From the NCBI RefSeq assembly GCF_900100695.1, contig NZ_FNCF01000010.1, positions 1 to 64,000 of the forward strand: DNA of 64,000 bases, read 5' to 3'. This document shows positions 25,136 through 34,724 of the stretch, piece by piece. How positions within the stretch are numbered: the stretch's first letter is position 1; the number at the start of each line of letters is the position of its first letter. The DNA comes from Klenkia brasiliensis (GTDB lineage: Bacteria > Actinomycetota > Actinomycetes > Mycobacteriales > Geodermatophilaceae). Under the pieces are notes generated by a model. The model was given only the letters and a program-made list of their open reading frames with translations. It was not told the DNA's origin and ran no database searches. Both the position numbers and the translations under genes were made by a program.

Positions 25136-27352
25136 TTGCGGACCCGACCGGTCAAGACCGACCCGTCCGGGGCCGACAACACGGGGGTGACCGTCCCCGC
25201 CCGCCTGCTCGCCGCCGCCACCGCCGTGGCGCTGGCGCTGTGCCTGCTGCCGGGCACCCGGGCGGACGCCGTCGTCGGCATCAGCGTGCTGGCCGCGCTG
25301 GCCCCGCTCATCACCTTGCTCCGGCACCCGGCCGCCTGGCTGATGTGGTCGCTGGTGGCCGGCATGCTCGGCACCTGGGCGGTCTCCATGGCCGTCACCG
25401 ACATCTCCCCCGCCCTCGCCGGGGCGACCCAGCTGCTGGGCCTGGTGCTCGCCGTCTCCCTCGTCGTCACCCTGTACGCCCAGCACCTGCGGGCCCGCCC
25501 GGCCGACCGTCGCCGGCACGAGCGCGGCAGCTGGGCGCGCCGCGCCGACCAGGCCGCCCTCGCCGTCGTCACCGGGCTCGCGACCGCCCAGATCGCCACC
25601 ACCGCGCTGTCCCCGACCGCCCCCGTCGGCGCGGCGTGGGCGCCGGTCGACGCGCTCGTGGTCGCGGTGCTGCTGCGCTTCGCCTGCTCCCGGGCCGGGC
25701 TCACCCGCAGCCTGCAGCTGGTGCTGGCCGCCGGCGCGGTCAACTGCCTCTACGACATGGTCGCCTCGTCCTCGGGCGTGCGGCTGCAGCCGCTGGACCG
25801 GCCGGTGCAACTGCTCTGGGCGCTGTCGATGGCCCTGTTCGTCGCCGGCGCCCTGCACCCCAGCGCCGGCACCGCGTTCTCCTCGTCCTCCCTGCGCCAC
25901 CTGCGCCCGGAGTCCGGCCGGGTGCTCGGGCTGGTCGCGCTCGCGCCCGTGCCGCTGGTGCTGGCCCTGCTGAACCCGGGCGGGCGGCTGCCCTGGCTGG
26001 TCTACGTTGCCGCCGGCACCGCGCTGGCCGCGCTCACCACGGCCCGCGGCGCCCAGGCGCTGGCGGCCAGCGAGGCCTACGCCCGGCTCGACCCGCTCAC
26101 CGGCCTGGCCAACCGCCGCGGCCTGCAGAGCGCCTACGAGGCGCTGCTGCTGGCCGCCTCCTCCACCGGCGGCCCGGTCGGCCGGCTCGTGCTGCTCGAC
26201 CTGGACGACTTCAAGGTGGTCAACGACACCCACGGCCACGAGTCCGGTGACCAGCTGCTGTGCGTGGTCGCCGACCGGCTGCGGACGGCGGTCGGCGGCG
26301 CCGGCACCGTCGCCCGGTCCGGCGGCGACGAGTTCGTCCTCGTCCTGCACCCCGGCGCCCCGCCGGTGGACGCGCTGCTGCGCGCCGCCCTGGACGGGCC
26401 GGTCACCCTCGCCGGGGCACCGGGCACCCGCTTCGACGTCCGGGCCAGTGCGGGCTGGGTCGACCTGGAGGAGGACAGCCGCCTGCCGCACGCCCTCGCA
26501 GACGCCGACATCGCGCTCTACACCAGCAAGGCCACCCACCGCGGGGCCGCGACCGCGTTCGTGCCCGCCCAGCGCCAGGAGGTCCTCGGCCAGCTCGGCC
26601 TGGGCGAGGACCTGCGCCGGCTGGTGGCCGGCGGGTCGGGCGCCGGTCAGCTGTTCCTGCTGCACCAGCCCCTGGTCGACCTGGTCGACGGCCGGGTGCT
26701 CGGGTACGAGGCGCTCGTCCGCTGGCAGCACCCCACCCGCGGCCTGCTCGCCCCCGACTCGTTCCTGCCCGTCGCCGAGAGCCAGGGCCAGGGCGCCGCG
26801 CTGGACGGGTGGGTGCTCGCGCAGGCCTGCGCCACCGCCGCGGGCTGGCCGGCCGACCTCACCGTGAGCGTCAACCTGGGCCGCTCCTCGATGGTGGACC
26901 CGCTGCTGGCCGACCGGGTGCGCGCGGCGCTGCGCGACAGCGGCCTGGACCCCCGTCGGCTGCACCTGGAGATCACCGAGCACGAGGCGCTGCCCGCCGA
27001 CGCCGGCGTCGCGGCGCTGCACGAGCTGGCCGACCTCGGCGTGGGCGTCAGCCTCGACGACTTCGGCACCGGCTACACCTCGCTGGTCTACCTGCACCGC
27101 TACCCGGTCGGCGTGCTCAAGCTCGACCGGTCCATCACCGGCGCCGACACCAGCGACGAGCTCATCGCCGGGCTGACCAGCCTGGCCTCGGCCCTGGGCA
27201 TCCGGGTGCTCGCCGAGGGCGTGGAGACCGAGGAGCAGCACCGCCGGCTGGCCGGGTTCGGCATCGACGCCGGCCAGGGGTGGCTCTTCGGCCGCCCCGT
27301 CCCGGCCGCCGACCTCGTGCACCGGGCCGAGCCCGTCAGCAACCCCATGTAG
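25136..27352 (+). CDS. Membrane-bound GGDEF-EAL cyclic-di-GMP protein (2)
   Basis: A 738-residue tandem paralogue of the preceding protein. It has the same multi-helix N-terminus, DPLTGLANRRGL (319-330), intact GGDEF (396-400), EAL (525-527) and DDFGTGYTS. The start is TTG 25136, set by GGAGGG exactly five bases upstream and lying one base after the stop of the first gene. Duplication followed by divergence is clear; the two may answer different signals through their membrane domains or may form one complex. No RxxD site is seen before GGDEF. Confidence 0.9.
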   Translation: MRTRPVKTDPSGADNTGVTVPARLLAAATAVALALCLLPGTRADAVVGISVLAALAPLITLLRHPAAWLMWSLVAGMLGTWAVSMAVTDISPALAGATQLLGLVLAVSLVVTLYAQHLRARPADRRRHERGSWARRADQAALAVVTGLATAQIATTALSPTAPVGAAWAPVDALVVAVLLRFACSRAGLTRSLQLVLAAGAVNCLYDMVASSSGVRLQPLDRPVQLLWALSMALFVAGALHPSAGTAFSSSSLRHLRPESGRVLGLVALAPVPLVLALLNPGGRLPWLVYVAAGTALAALTTARGAQALAASEAYARLDPLTGLANRRGLQSAYEALLLAASSTGGPVGRLVLLDLDDFKVVNDTHGHESGDQLLCVVADRLRTAVGGAGTVARSGGDEFVLVLHPGAPPVDALLRAALDGPVTLAGAPGTRFDVRASAGWVDLEEDSRLPHALADADIALYTSKATHRGAATAFVPAQRQEVLGQLGLGEDLRRLVAGGSGAGQLFLLHQPLVDLVDGRVLGYEALVRWQHPTRGLLAPDSFLPVAESQGQGAALDGWVLAQACATAAGWPADLTVSVNLGRSSMVDPLLADRVRAALRDSGLDPRRLHLEITEHEALPADAGVAALHELADLGVGVSLDDFGTGYTSLVYLHRYPVGVLKLDRSITGADTSDELIAGLTSLASALGIRVLAEGVETEEQHRRLAGFGIDAGQGWLFGRPVPAADLVHRAEPVSNPM

Positions 27353-27444
27353 CTCAGTAGTCACACCCCGGAGTGCCCCGCCGGGTCGAGCCCGACCACC
27401 GCCCTACCCTCGCGCCGATCACGATCACGGCCGGGAGGGGTGAC

Positions 27445-28878
27445 ATGCAGGTCGACGACGTCCAGTCGCTGCAGCAGCACGCGGCCTGGCGGCTGCTCCG
27501 CGCCGACGACGCGCCCCTCGTCGTCGCGTTCCTCGCCCGCGTCTTCACCGAGGGCGGCGCGCACGGCCTGCCCGCCGGCGAGCTCGCCGACCGCCTCGCC
27601 GACCTGCTCGCCGAGCTCGACGGCACCCCCCGCGTCCCGGTCGACGCCCGCGGCTACCTCGACGGCTGGGCCGGCCCGGACGGCGGCTGGCTGCGCGCCT
27701 GGTACCCGCCCGGCTCCGACGAGCCGCTCATGGACGCCACCCCCGCCGCCGAGCTCGCCGTCGCCTTCGTCCGTGGCCTGCAGCCCCGGCCCTTCGTCGA
27801 CACCGCCGCCCGGCTGGGCGCCGTGGTCGACCTGCTGCGCGCGCTGGCCACCGAGGACGTCGAGCCGGCCCTGCAGCGCGACCGCTACCTGCACCTCACC
27901 GCCACCGCGACCGGCCTGCTGGCCGACCTGCGCGCGGTCGAGGCCGCCTTCCGCGCGCGCGACCGCGAGCTGCGCGACGCCATCGCCGCCGGGGACGGCG
28001 CGCTGGCCCTCGACGTCGCCGCCGGCCGCCGGGGCATCGCCGAGACCGACCAGGGCCGCAGCTTCCACGCCTGCTACGACCGGCTGCTCTCCCCCCGCCT
28101 GCAGGACGAGCTGATCGAGCTGCTGGACCGGGTGCACGCCCTGCCCGCGGTGCGCACCTGCACCGACCCCCGGATGCGGCGCATCCGGCACGACCTGGTC
28201 GCCGCCGCCCAGCACACCCGCCAGGTGCTGCGCGGGCTGGTCGACGTGCTGCGCACCGGCCTGGACGACCGGGTGTGGCAGGAGAACCGCCGCGTGCTGG
28301 ACCTGGTGGCCGGCATCGAGACCCGCGCCCGCACGCTGTCGGCGGGCCTGGCCGACCTGGACGGGTTCGCCGTCGAGCTCGACGACCTGCACCCCACCGT
28401 CGTGCTGCCGATGGAGCGCCACCTCTACGCCCCGCCCCGCCGCGCCGCCGTCGACAGCGCCCGGCCCGAGGCCGGCGACGAGGACTTCGCCGCCGCGGCC
28501 CTCTTCGACCAGGTGCAGGTCGACCCGGTGCCGCTCACCGCGCACGTGCGCCGCGCCCTGCTGCAGCGCCCCCGCGTGGAGCTGGCGACCGTGCTGGAGC
28601 AGCACCCGCTGCAGCACGGCCTCGCCGAGCTGGTCGCCTACCTGTCGCTGCGCGACGAGGCCTTCGACGTCGTCCTGCCCGCGCCCTCGGACGAGGACCA
28701 GCCCGGGGACGACGACACCGTCGCCTGGACCGACCCCGACGGCCGGGCCCGCACCGCCACCCTGCCCCGCGTGGTCTACGCCCGCCGCGACACCGACCCG
28801 CGCGCCGGCTCCCGGCACCCGGCCGGCCGCCGCGCCCACCCCGCCGTCCCGACCGTGCTCGCGGAGGACCCCCGATGA
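27445..28878 (+). CDS. jetA: JetA / MksF-like condensin kleisin subunit (DUF3375)
   Basis: A 477-residue DUF3375 protein, the kleisin-like subunit of the Wadjet/MksBEF condensin family. It links the two ATPase heads of the SMC-like subunit in loop-extruding complexes that recognise circular plasmid DNA. The sequence is mostly helical, with a conserved-type N-terminus (VQSLQQHAAWRLLRADDAPLVVAFL). It is first of three overlapping genes in jetA-jetB-jetC order. ATG 27445 is preceded by GGGAGGGG. It lies 92 bases after the second GGDEF-EAL gene. Confidence 0.85.
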   Translation: MQVDDVQSLQQHAAWRLLRADDAPLVVAFLARVFTEGGAHGLPAGELADRLADLLAELDGTPRVPVDARGYLDGWAGPDGGWLRAWYPPGSDEPLMDATPAAELAVAFVRGLQPRPFVDTAARLGAVVDLLRALATEDVEPALQRDRYLHLTATATGLLADLRAVEAAFRARDRELRDAIAAGDGALALDVAAGRRGIAETDQGRSFHACYDRLLSPRLQDELIELLDRVHALPAVRTCTDPRMRRIRHDLVAAAQHTRQVLRGLVDVLRTGLDDRVWQENRRVLDLVAGIETRARTLSAGLADLDGFAVELDDLHPTVVLPMERHLYAPPRRAAVDSARPEAGDEDFAAAALFDQVQVDPVPLTAHVRRALLQRPRVELATVLEQHPLQHGLAELVAYLSLRDEAFDVVLPAPSDEDQPGDDDTVAWTDPDGRARTATLPRVVYARRDTDPRAGSRHPAGRRAHPAVPTVLAEDPR

Positions 28879-29507
28879 CCACCCTGCTGCCCCCCGCACC
28901 GCCCCGGGCCGAGCTGAGCCTGCCGCTGGTGGTGACCTCGTTGATGCGCGGCGTCGTCCAACGTGAGTCTCAACCGGAAGTGTGGCGGCACCTGCTCGCC
29001 CTGCAGCCGGACCTGCGCGACCACGTCGCCGTCCTCGGGCTGGTGCCGGTGGTCGACGAGACCGAGGGCTACGCCTTCCTGCGCCAGCGCCCCGACGAGG
29101 AGCCCGACGGCGGCGTCCCCGTGCCCCGGCTGGTGGCCCGCCGGTCGCTGTCGTTCCCGGTCAGCCTGCTGCTGGCGCTGCTGCGCCGCCGGCTGGCCGC
29201 CACCGACGCCGGTGAGGCCGGCAGCCGGCTGGTGCTCACCCGGCTGGAGATCGTCGACCTGCTCGCCGACGTGCTCCCCGACCCCGGCCGCCGCAACCGG
29301 CTGGTCGAGCAGGTCGACGGGCACATCGCCAAGGCCGTCGAGCTCGGCTTCCTGCGCCGGATGCCCGGCCCGGACGGCGGCTTCGAGGTCCGCCGGGTGC
29401 TCAAGGCCTTCGTCGACGCGCAGTGGCTGGCCGACTTCGACGCCAAGCTCGCCGAGTACGCCGCCGCCACCCAGCAGCTGCAGCCCGCCGTGGAGGACCT
29501 GCCGTGA
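28875..29507 (+). CDS. jetB: JetB / MksE-like condensin subunit (DUF4194)
   Basis: A 210-residue DUF4194 protein, the winged-helix KITE-type subunit that binds the kleisin JetA. Typical segments are LPLVVTSLMRGVV near the start, VSLLLALLRRRLAATDA in the middle, and a winged-helix part ending in ELGFLRRMPGPDGGFEVRRV. The start overlaps the jetA stop (ATGA), and its own stop overlaps the jetC start (GTGA), so the three subunits are made together. Confidence 0.85.
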   Translation: MTTLLPPAPPRAELSLPLVVTSLMRGVVQRESQPEVWRHLLALQPDLRDHVAVLGLVPVVDETEGYAFLRQRPDEEPDGGVPVPRLVARRSLSFPVSLLLALLRRRLAATDAGEAGSRLVLTRLEIVDLLADVLPDPGRRNRLVEQVDGHIAKAVELGFLRRMPGPDGGFEVRRVLKAFVDAQWLADFDAKLAEYAAATQQLQPAVEDLP

Positions 29508-32500
29508 CCACCCTCCCGCCCGTGCCGCACCTGCTGCTGACCACCGAGGACGACGGCCCCGACGGCCCCGCCCCCCGCGCCGGGTTCCGGCTCGACCGCC
29601 TCGAGCTGCTCAACTGGGGCACGTTCGACCGCAAGGTCTGGACGCTGCGCGCCGACGGGCAGAACACGCTGCTCACCGGCGACATCGGGTCGGGCAAGTC
29701 GACCATCGTCGACGCGCTGACCACCCTGCTGCTTCCCGCGGCAAGGGTCTCCTACAACGAGGCCGCCGGCGCCCCCACCCGCGAGCGGGACCTGCGCTCC
29801 TACGTGCAGGGCCACTGGCGGGCCGAGCGCGGCTCCACCGGCGGCACCCGCACCGTCGGCCTGCGCCCGGGCAGCACCTGGACCGCGCTGCTGGCGGTGT
29901 TCCGCAACGAGGGCCTGGACGAGGTCGTCACCCTCGGCCAGGTGTTCTGGCTGCGCTCGGGCGAGGTCGGCCAGCCCGACCGGTTCCACCTCGTCGCCGA
30001 CCGCGACCTCTCGATCGCCGGCGACCTCGCCGACTTCGGCAGCGACCCCGCGGCACTGCGCCGCCGGCTGGCCGCCCGGCCCGACGTCGAGGTCTTCGGC
30101 ACCTTCACCGAGTACGGCCGCGCCTTCCGCAACCGGCTGGGCATCGCCTCGGAGCAGGCGATGGACCTGTTCCACCAGACCGTGTCGATGAAGACCGTCG
30201 GCGACCTCAACGGCTTCGTCCGCAGCCACCTGCTCGAGCCCGGGGACTCCGCCGGCTGGGTGGACCGGCTGCTCGGCCACGTCGACCACCTCACCCGCGC
30301 CCACGACGCCGTCGTCACCGGCCGCGCGCAGCTGGCCCAGCTGCGGCCGGTGCTCGCCGACGCCGACCGGCACGCCGTGCTCACCGAGCAGATCGCCACC
30401 GTCGACGCCGACCTGGCCGCGCTCCCCCGCTGGGCGGACACCCTGCGCGAGAAGCTGCTCGCCGCCCGCGCCACCACCCAGCGCGCCGAGGTCGCCACCG
30501 TCGACCGCGCGCTGACCCAGGGCATCACCAACCTGGACCTGGCCCGCGCCCGCGAGCTGTCGCTGACCATGCAGCGCACCGGCAACGGCGGCGAGCGGCT
30601 GCGCTACATCGACGACCAGCTGCTCGAGCTCGAGGAGGCCCGCCGCGAGCGGCGCACCCGGGCCGGGGTGTTCGCCGGCCTGCTGGAGGCCACCGGACTG
30701 GACCCGGTCGTGGACGGCGAGGACTTCGTCGTCCGGCGCACCGAGGTCGCCGAGGCCCTCGCCCGCGCCGTGGAGAGCGAGGCCGAGGCCGAGGACCGCC
30801 TCGCCGAGGTCGAGGTGGCGCTGGCCGCGCTGCGCTCGCGCGCCGCCGGCATCGGCCACGAGCTGACCGGGCTGCGCGGGCGCACCGGCGCCGTCCCCCG
30901 CGAGCAGGTGCTCCTGCGCGACCGGCTGGCCGCCGCCCTCGGGGTCGACGCCGCCGCCCTGCCCTTCGCCGGCGAGCTGGTCCGCGTCTCCCCCGTGCAC
31001 GCCGAGTGGCTGCCCGCCGCCGAGCGGGTGCTGCGCGACTTCGCGCTCACCCTGCTGGTCCCCGCGCAGCACTACGCCGACGTCTGCGCCTGGGTGGAGG
31101 CCGCCGACCTCGGTGCGCAGCTGGCCTACCTGCCGGTGCCCGCCGAGCTGCCCACCGCCGCACCCATGCCCGCGCCGCAGTCGCTGGCCGCCGTCCTGGA
31201 GGTCCGGTCCTCCCCGCTGGCGGCCTGGGTGGAGGGCCAGCTGGCCCGCCGCGCCCCGCACCTGCGGGTCGACGACGTCGAGGAGTTCGCCCGCACGCCC
31301 GTCGCGGTCACCCGGACCGGCCAGGTCAAGGACCGCACCGGCCGGCACGCCCTGGACGACCGGCACCCCACCGGCGACCCGGTGCACCGCGTGCTGGGCT
31401 GGGACAACGCCGGCAAGATCCGCGCGCTGACCGCCGCGGAGAACGCCCTGCTGCCCCAGCTCGCCGAGCTCACCGCCGCCCGCGACGCCGTCCGCGCCGA
31501 GCGCTCCCGCGCCGTGGCCCGCGGCCGCGACCTCGCCCAGCTGTCGGCCTACGACAGCTGGCGGGCGCTGGACTGGCAGGGCGCCATCCGGCAGATCGCG
31601 GAGCTCGGCCGGGAGCGGGACCTGCTGGTCGCGGCCTCGGGCGTGCTGTTCGGCCTGGACGGCGCGATGGACGACGTCCGCCGCGACATCGTGGCCCTGG
31701 CCACCGCGCAGGCCACCCTGCAGCAGCGCCGCGGCGCCGCCGCGCACGCCCTGGGCGAGACGTTCTCGGTGCTGGAGGGCGTGCGCCGCCGGCTGGGCGC
31801 CGCCGGTGCCGCCGACGAGACCCCCGACGTGCGGCCCGCGCAGCTCGCGGTGGACGACGGCTCCGCGGTCGCCCGGGCGCTGCGCATCGACCGCTCGCTG
31901 ACCGCCCCCGAGCGGCTGGACCGCCGCGCCCTGGTGGCCTCGGTCCCGGTGACCGACCTGGCCGACGTCGACGAGCGCGAGCGGAACATGCGCGCGCTGC
32001 TGGAGCGCGAGCGCACCACCCAGGTGTCGGTGCGCGCCGAGGTCGAGGAGCGGATGGTGCGCGCGATGGCCGCCTTCCGCGCCCAGCACCCCGACGTCGC
32101 CGCCTCCCTGGACGCCTCGCGCGGTGCCGTGGAGTCCTTCCGGGCGCTGCACGAGCGGCTGCGCACCGACCAGCTGCCCCGCGCCGAGGCCGCGTTCACC
32201 GCGCTGCTGGAGCAGGACACCGTCCGCGACGTCGCCGGGTTCCTCGCCGAGCTGGAGCACCGCGCCGACCAGGTCACCGAGCGGGTGGCGGCCATCAACG
32301 GCTCGCTGCACGACATCGACTACCACCCGGGCCGCTACCTGGCCCTGGAGGCCCGGCGCTCGGGCGCCCCGGAGATCGAGGACTTCCGCGCGGACCTGCG
32401 GGCCTGCGCCGAGGCCGACGGCACCGACCCGGAGGAGCGCTTCGCCCGGGTCGCCCGCGTGGTGCACCGGCTGCGCGGCCGCGCCGGGCACGCCGCCGAG

Positions 32501-32986
32501 GACCGCCGCTGGGCGCGGCTGGTCACCGACGTGCGCACCTGGTTCGAGTTCACCGCGACCGAGCGGTGGCGGCACGACGGCGCCGAGCACGAGACGCACA
32601 CCGACGCCGGCGGCAAGTCCGGCGGCCAGAAGGAGAAGCTGGCCTACACGGTGCTCGCCGCCTCGCTGGCCTACCAGTTCGGCATCGACCCGACGCGGAC
32701 GATGGCCCGCGACTTCCGGTTCGTGGTCATCGACGAGGCGTTCGGGCGCGGGTCGGACGACTCCACCCGGTTCGCCCTGGACCTGTTCGCCCGGCTGGGC
32801 CTGCAGCTGCTCGTCGTCACCCCGCTGCAGAAGATCCACACCATCGAGCCCTACGTGGCGTCGCTGGCCTACGTGGACAACCAGCAGGGCGACGAGTCGC
32901 GGCTGCAGTGCCTCACCGTCGCGGACTACCGCGCCCGCCGGGCCCTGTCGCGCACGGTGCGGGACGGCGTCACCGCCCTCGGCTGA
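29504..32986 (+). CDS. jetC: JetC / MksB-like SMC ATPase
   Basis: A 1160-residue SMC-like ATPase. It carries Walker A GDIGSGKST (59-67), long helical arms rich in Glu, Arg and Ala (about 370-480 and 700-980) around a central region, the ABC signature SGGQKEK (1039-1045) and Walker B FVVIDEAF (1073-1080). ATP-driven head closure would power DNA loop extrusion. The GTG start overlaps the jetB stop. No jetD (DUF3322/Toprim nuclease) follows: the next gene is a convergent hydrolase whose 3' end overlaps jetC by 17 bases. Confidence 0.9.
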   Translation: MTTLPPVPHLLLTTEDDGPDGPAPRAGFRLDRLELLNWGTFDRKVWTLRADGQNTLLTGDIGSGKSTIVDALTTLLLPAARVSYNEAAGAPTRERDLRSYVQGHWRAERGSTGGTRTVGLRPGSTWTALLAVFRNEGLDEVVTLGQVFWLRSGEVGQPDRFHLVADRDLSIAGDLADFGSDPAALRRRLAARPDVEVFGTFTEYGRAFRNRLGIASEQAMDLFHQTVSMKTVGDLNGFVRSHLLEPGDSAGWVDRLLGHVDHLTRAHDAVVTGRAQLAQLRPVLADADRHAVLTEQIATVDADLAALPRWADTLREKLLAARATTQRAEVATVDRALTQGITNLDLARARELSLTMQRTGNGGERLRYIDDQLLELEEARRERRTRAGVFAGLLEATGLDPVVDGEDFVVRRTEVAEALARAVESEAEAEDRLAEVEVALAALRSRAAGIGHELTGLRGRTGAVPREQVLLRDRLAAALGVDAAALPFAGELVRVSPVHAEWLPAAERVLRDFALTLLVPAQHYADVCAWVEAADLGAQLAYLPVPAELPTAAPMPAPQSLAAVLEVRSSPLAAWVEGQLARRAPHLRVDDVEEFARTPVAVTRTGQVKDRTGRHALDDRHPTGDPVHRVLGWDNAGKIRALTAAENALLPQLAELTAARDAVRAERSRAVARGRDLAQLSAYDSWRALDWQGAIRQIAELGRERDLLVAASGVLFGLDGAMDDVRRDIVALATAQATLQQRRGAAAHALGETFSVLEGVRRRLGAAGAADETPDVRPAQLAVDDGSAVARALRIDRSLTAPERLDRRALVASVPVTDLADVDERERNMRALLERERTTQVSVRAEVEERMVRAMAAFRAQHPDVAASLDASRGAVESFRALHERLRTDQLPRAEAAFTALLEQDTVRDVAGFLAELEHRADQVTERVAAINGSLHDIDYHPGRYLALEARRSGAPEIEDFRADLRACAEADGTDPEERFARVARVVHRLRGRAGHAAEDRRWARLVTDVRTWFEFTATERWRHDGAEHETHTDAGGKSGGQKEKLAYTVLAASLAYQFGIDPTRTMARDFRFVVIDEAFGRGSDDSTRFALDLFARLGLQLLVVTPLQKIHTIEPYVASLAYVDNQQGDESRLQCLTVADYRARRALSRTVRDGVTALG

Positions 32987-33755
32987 GGGCCTCCTCCAGG
33001 GCGGCGGCGAACGCGACCGGGTCGCCGCCCTGGCCGGGGTGGAACCCGCCGTGCCCGCCGGGGAAGGTCAGCAGCGGCAGGCCGTGCTCGGCGGCCACCG
33101 CGGCCGCCGTCCGCCCGGTCGTCGCCTGCCCCGACCACGCACCGACCCCGACGGCCACCCGTCCCTCGGGCAGGTCCCCGACCCGGTGCGAGGTGATCGA
33201 CCGCAGGCCCAGCACCATCCGGGTCATCGCCCGCTGGTCGGCCTCGCCGGGCAGCTCCGGCGGCGGCGGGAAGCCGTTCTGCCGGGCGAACTCGCCCATC
33301 GCGGCCAGCAGGCCCTGCTCCCGGTGCAGGCGCTGCACCTCGTCGCCGTTCGCGCGGTGCAGGTCGGCGTCCGCCAGGTACTCGACCAGCGGCGGCTCGT
33401 GCGCGACCACGGTGCGCATCTGCTCGGGGTGGGTGGCGGCCAGCTCCAGCGCGGTGATGGCGCCGCCGCTGGACCCGAACACGTCGGCCGGCTCGGAGGT
33501 GACCGCGGCCAGCACCCGGGACAGGTCGTCGGCCAGGGTGGCGACGTCCGGCGGCTGCGCGGAGTCGGTCATCGTGCTGGCGCCGGTGCCGCGCGGGTCG
33601 TGCAGCACGACGGTGTGCGCCCCGGTCAGCCGCTCGGCCAGCGGCCGGAACCCGTCGGCGGGCATGGGGTGGCCGATGAGCGCCAGCACCGGGCCGCTGC
33701 CGAGCACCTCGTAGGACAGGACGGCGCCCGGGGCGTCGAGGGTGTGGGTCGTCAC
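32970..33755 (-). CDS. Alpha/beta hydrolase
   Basis: A 261-residue alpha/beta-hydrolase-fold enzyme, probably an esterase or similar. It has the oxyanion strand ALIGHPMPADGF, the HDPRGTGAS loop, the nucleophile elbow FGSSGGAI and a C-terminal His in TFPGGHGGFH. The substrate is unknown. GTG 33755 matches the family N-terminus. Its 3' end overlaps that of jetC in convergent orientation; it is unrelated to the condensin genes in function. Confidence 0.85.
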   Translation of the reverse strand: MTTHTLDAPGAVLSYEVLGSGPVLALIGHPMPADGFRPLAERLTGAHTVVLHDPRGTGASTMTDSAQPPDVATLADDLSRVLAAVTSEPADVFGSSGGAITALELAATHPEQMRTVVAHEPPLVEYLADADLHRANGDEVQRLHREQGLLAAMGEFARQNGFPPPPELPGEADQRAMTRMVLGLRSITSHRVGDLPEGRVAVGVGAWSGQATTGRTAAAVAAEHGLPLLTFPGGHGGFHPGQGGDPVAFAAALEEALSRGR

Positions 33756-33772
33756 GCGGGCAGTCTGCCGCG

Positions 33773-34687
33773 CTAGAGCTCCGGGATGCACACCCCGGCG
33801 CCGAGGCGCGCGAGGCCCGCCAGGTCGCCGTCGGCGAAGTCGAGCACCTCGCCGCTGGTGGTCGACGCCATCAGCTGGTCTGCGTCCCAGACGTGCGCCA
33901 GGCCGACGACGTGGCCGAGCTCGTGCAGCAGGATCGCCCGGCCCACGGCGGCGTCCCCGCCCGCGGCCAGCTCGGCGTACTCCGGGCCGTCCAGGGTCAC
34001 GCTGCCGGTCACCCAGGCCAGCGGACCGCCCTCGGGCCCGGCCGACGCGCTGCCGCCCAGACCCGCGACGTCGCCGGCCAGGCCCGGCTCCTGGTCGGGG
34101 GTGCGCCAGCCGACCAGCACCGGCGCCCACCGGTCGCCGTACCGGTCGGGCTGGTAGGCCGCGCGGTCGCCCCCGGGCAGCTCGTCGGTGGTGCCCTCGT
34201 AGCGGAACTGCAGCCCGGTCACCTCGGTCATCCGGGCCAGCGCGTCGACCAGCAGCGGCTCGGCGTCCGCGGGGGCGCCGTCGGGGCTGAGCACGACCGC
34301 GACCGGCCGGCACGGGTCCCAGGCGACCGGGGTGATGCCGTCGTCCTGCTCCGCGACGAAGGCGAAGACGTCACTGGCCGGGGCCGGCGGCGGGGCGCCC
34401 AGGGGCTCGTCGGACTCCTCGTACCCGGGGGTGGGCACGGTGCGCGGCGCGGTCTCGGCCGCCACCGTTGGGTCGGCCCGCGGCACGGGCGGGGCCTCGC
34501 CGGTGCGCAGCCACCAGCCGGCGGCGACCAGGCCTACGACGGCGACGGCCACCACGAAGGCGCGCAGCACCCGCGACCCACGACGGGGCGGCGGTGCCGG
34601 CGGCAGCGCTGCCTGGGCCGGCGGGGGCTGGGTCGGCGGGGGCCAGGGCGGCAGCGGGTAGCGCTGCGTGGCCGGGTCCTCGGTCAT
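33773..34687 (-). CDS. Membrane-anchored matrixin-like zinc metalloprotease (1)
   Basis: A 304-residue protein with a Pro-rich cytoplasmic N-terminus, one membrane segment (RAFVVAVAVVGLVAAGWWL) and an extracellular domain. The domain opens with WDPCRPVAVVL and carries the metzincin zinc site HELGHVVGLAH (255-265), where three His bind zinc and Glu is the base. Met in QLMAS could be the Met-turn. It is probably a surface peptidase. A paralogue lies at 35288-35971. ATG 34687 fits the start; there is no clear signal cleavage site, so it is likely anchored. Confidence 0.82.
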   Translation of the reverse strand: MTEDPATQRYPLPPWPPPTQPPPAQAALPPAPPPRRGSRVLRAFVVAVAVVGLVAAGWWLRTGEAPPVPRADPTVAAETAPRTVPTPGYEESDEPLGAPPPAPASDVFAFVAEQDDGITPVAWDPCRPVAVVLSPDGAPADAEPLLVDALARMTEVTGLQFRYEGTTDELPGGDRAAYQPDRYGDRWAPVLVGWRTPDQEPGLAGDVAGLGGSASAGPEGGPLAWVTGSVTLDGPEYAELAAGGDAAVGRAILLHELGHVVGLAHVWDADQLMASTTSGEVLDFADGDLAGLARLGAGVCIPEL

Positions 34688-34724
34688 CGCCCCCAGTGTG
34701 CGGGACCGGCCGCCCGGACCGGCG

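Noticed and set aside
22618-25743. Very long minus-strand open frame opposite the GGDEF-EAL genes
   Set aside because: The translation is Gly/Gln/Arg low complexity without motifs; the plus strand has intact GGDEF and EAL domains.
28963-33714. Long plus-strand open frame in a second frame across jetB and jetC, and a long minus-strand frame opposite jetC
   Set aside because: Both are Arg/Pro/Ala-rich shadows caused by high GC; the jetC frame has Walker A, signature and Walker B.
32987-33755. Possible jetD directly after jetC
   Set aside because: The only coding signal is the minus-strand alpha/beta hydrolase with a GxSxG elbow; no Toprim or DUF3322-like sequence was seen.
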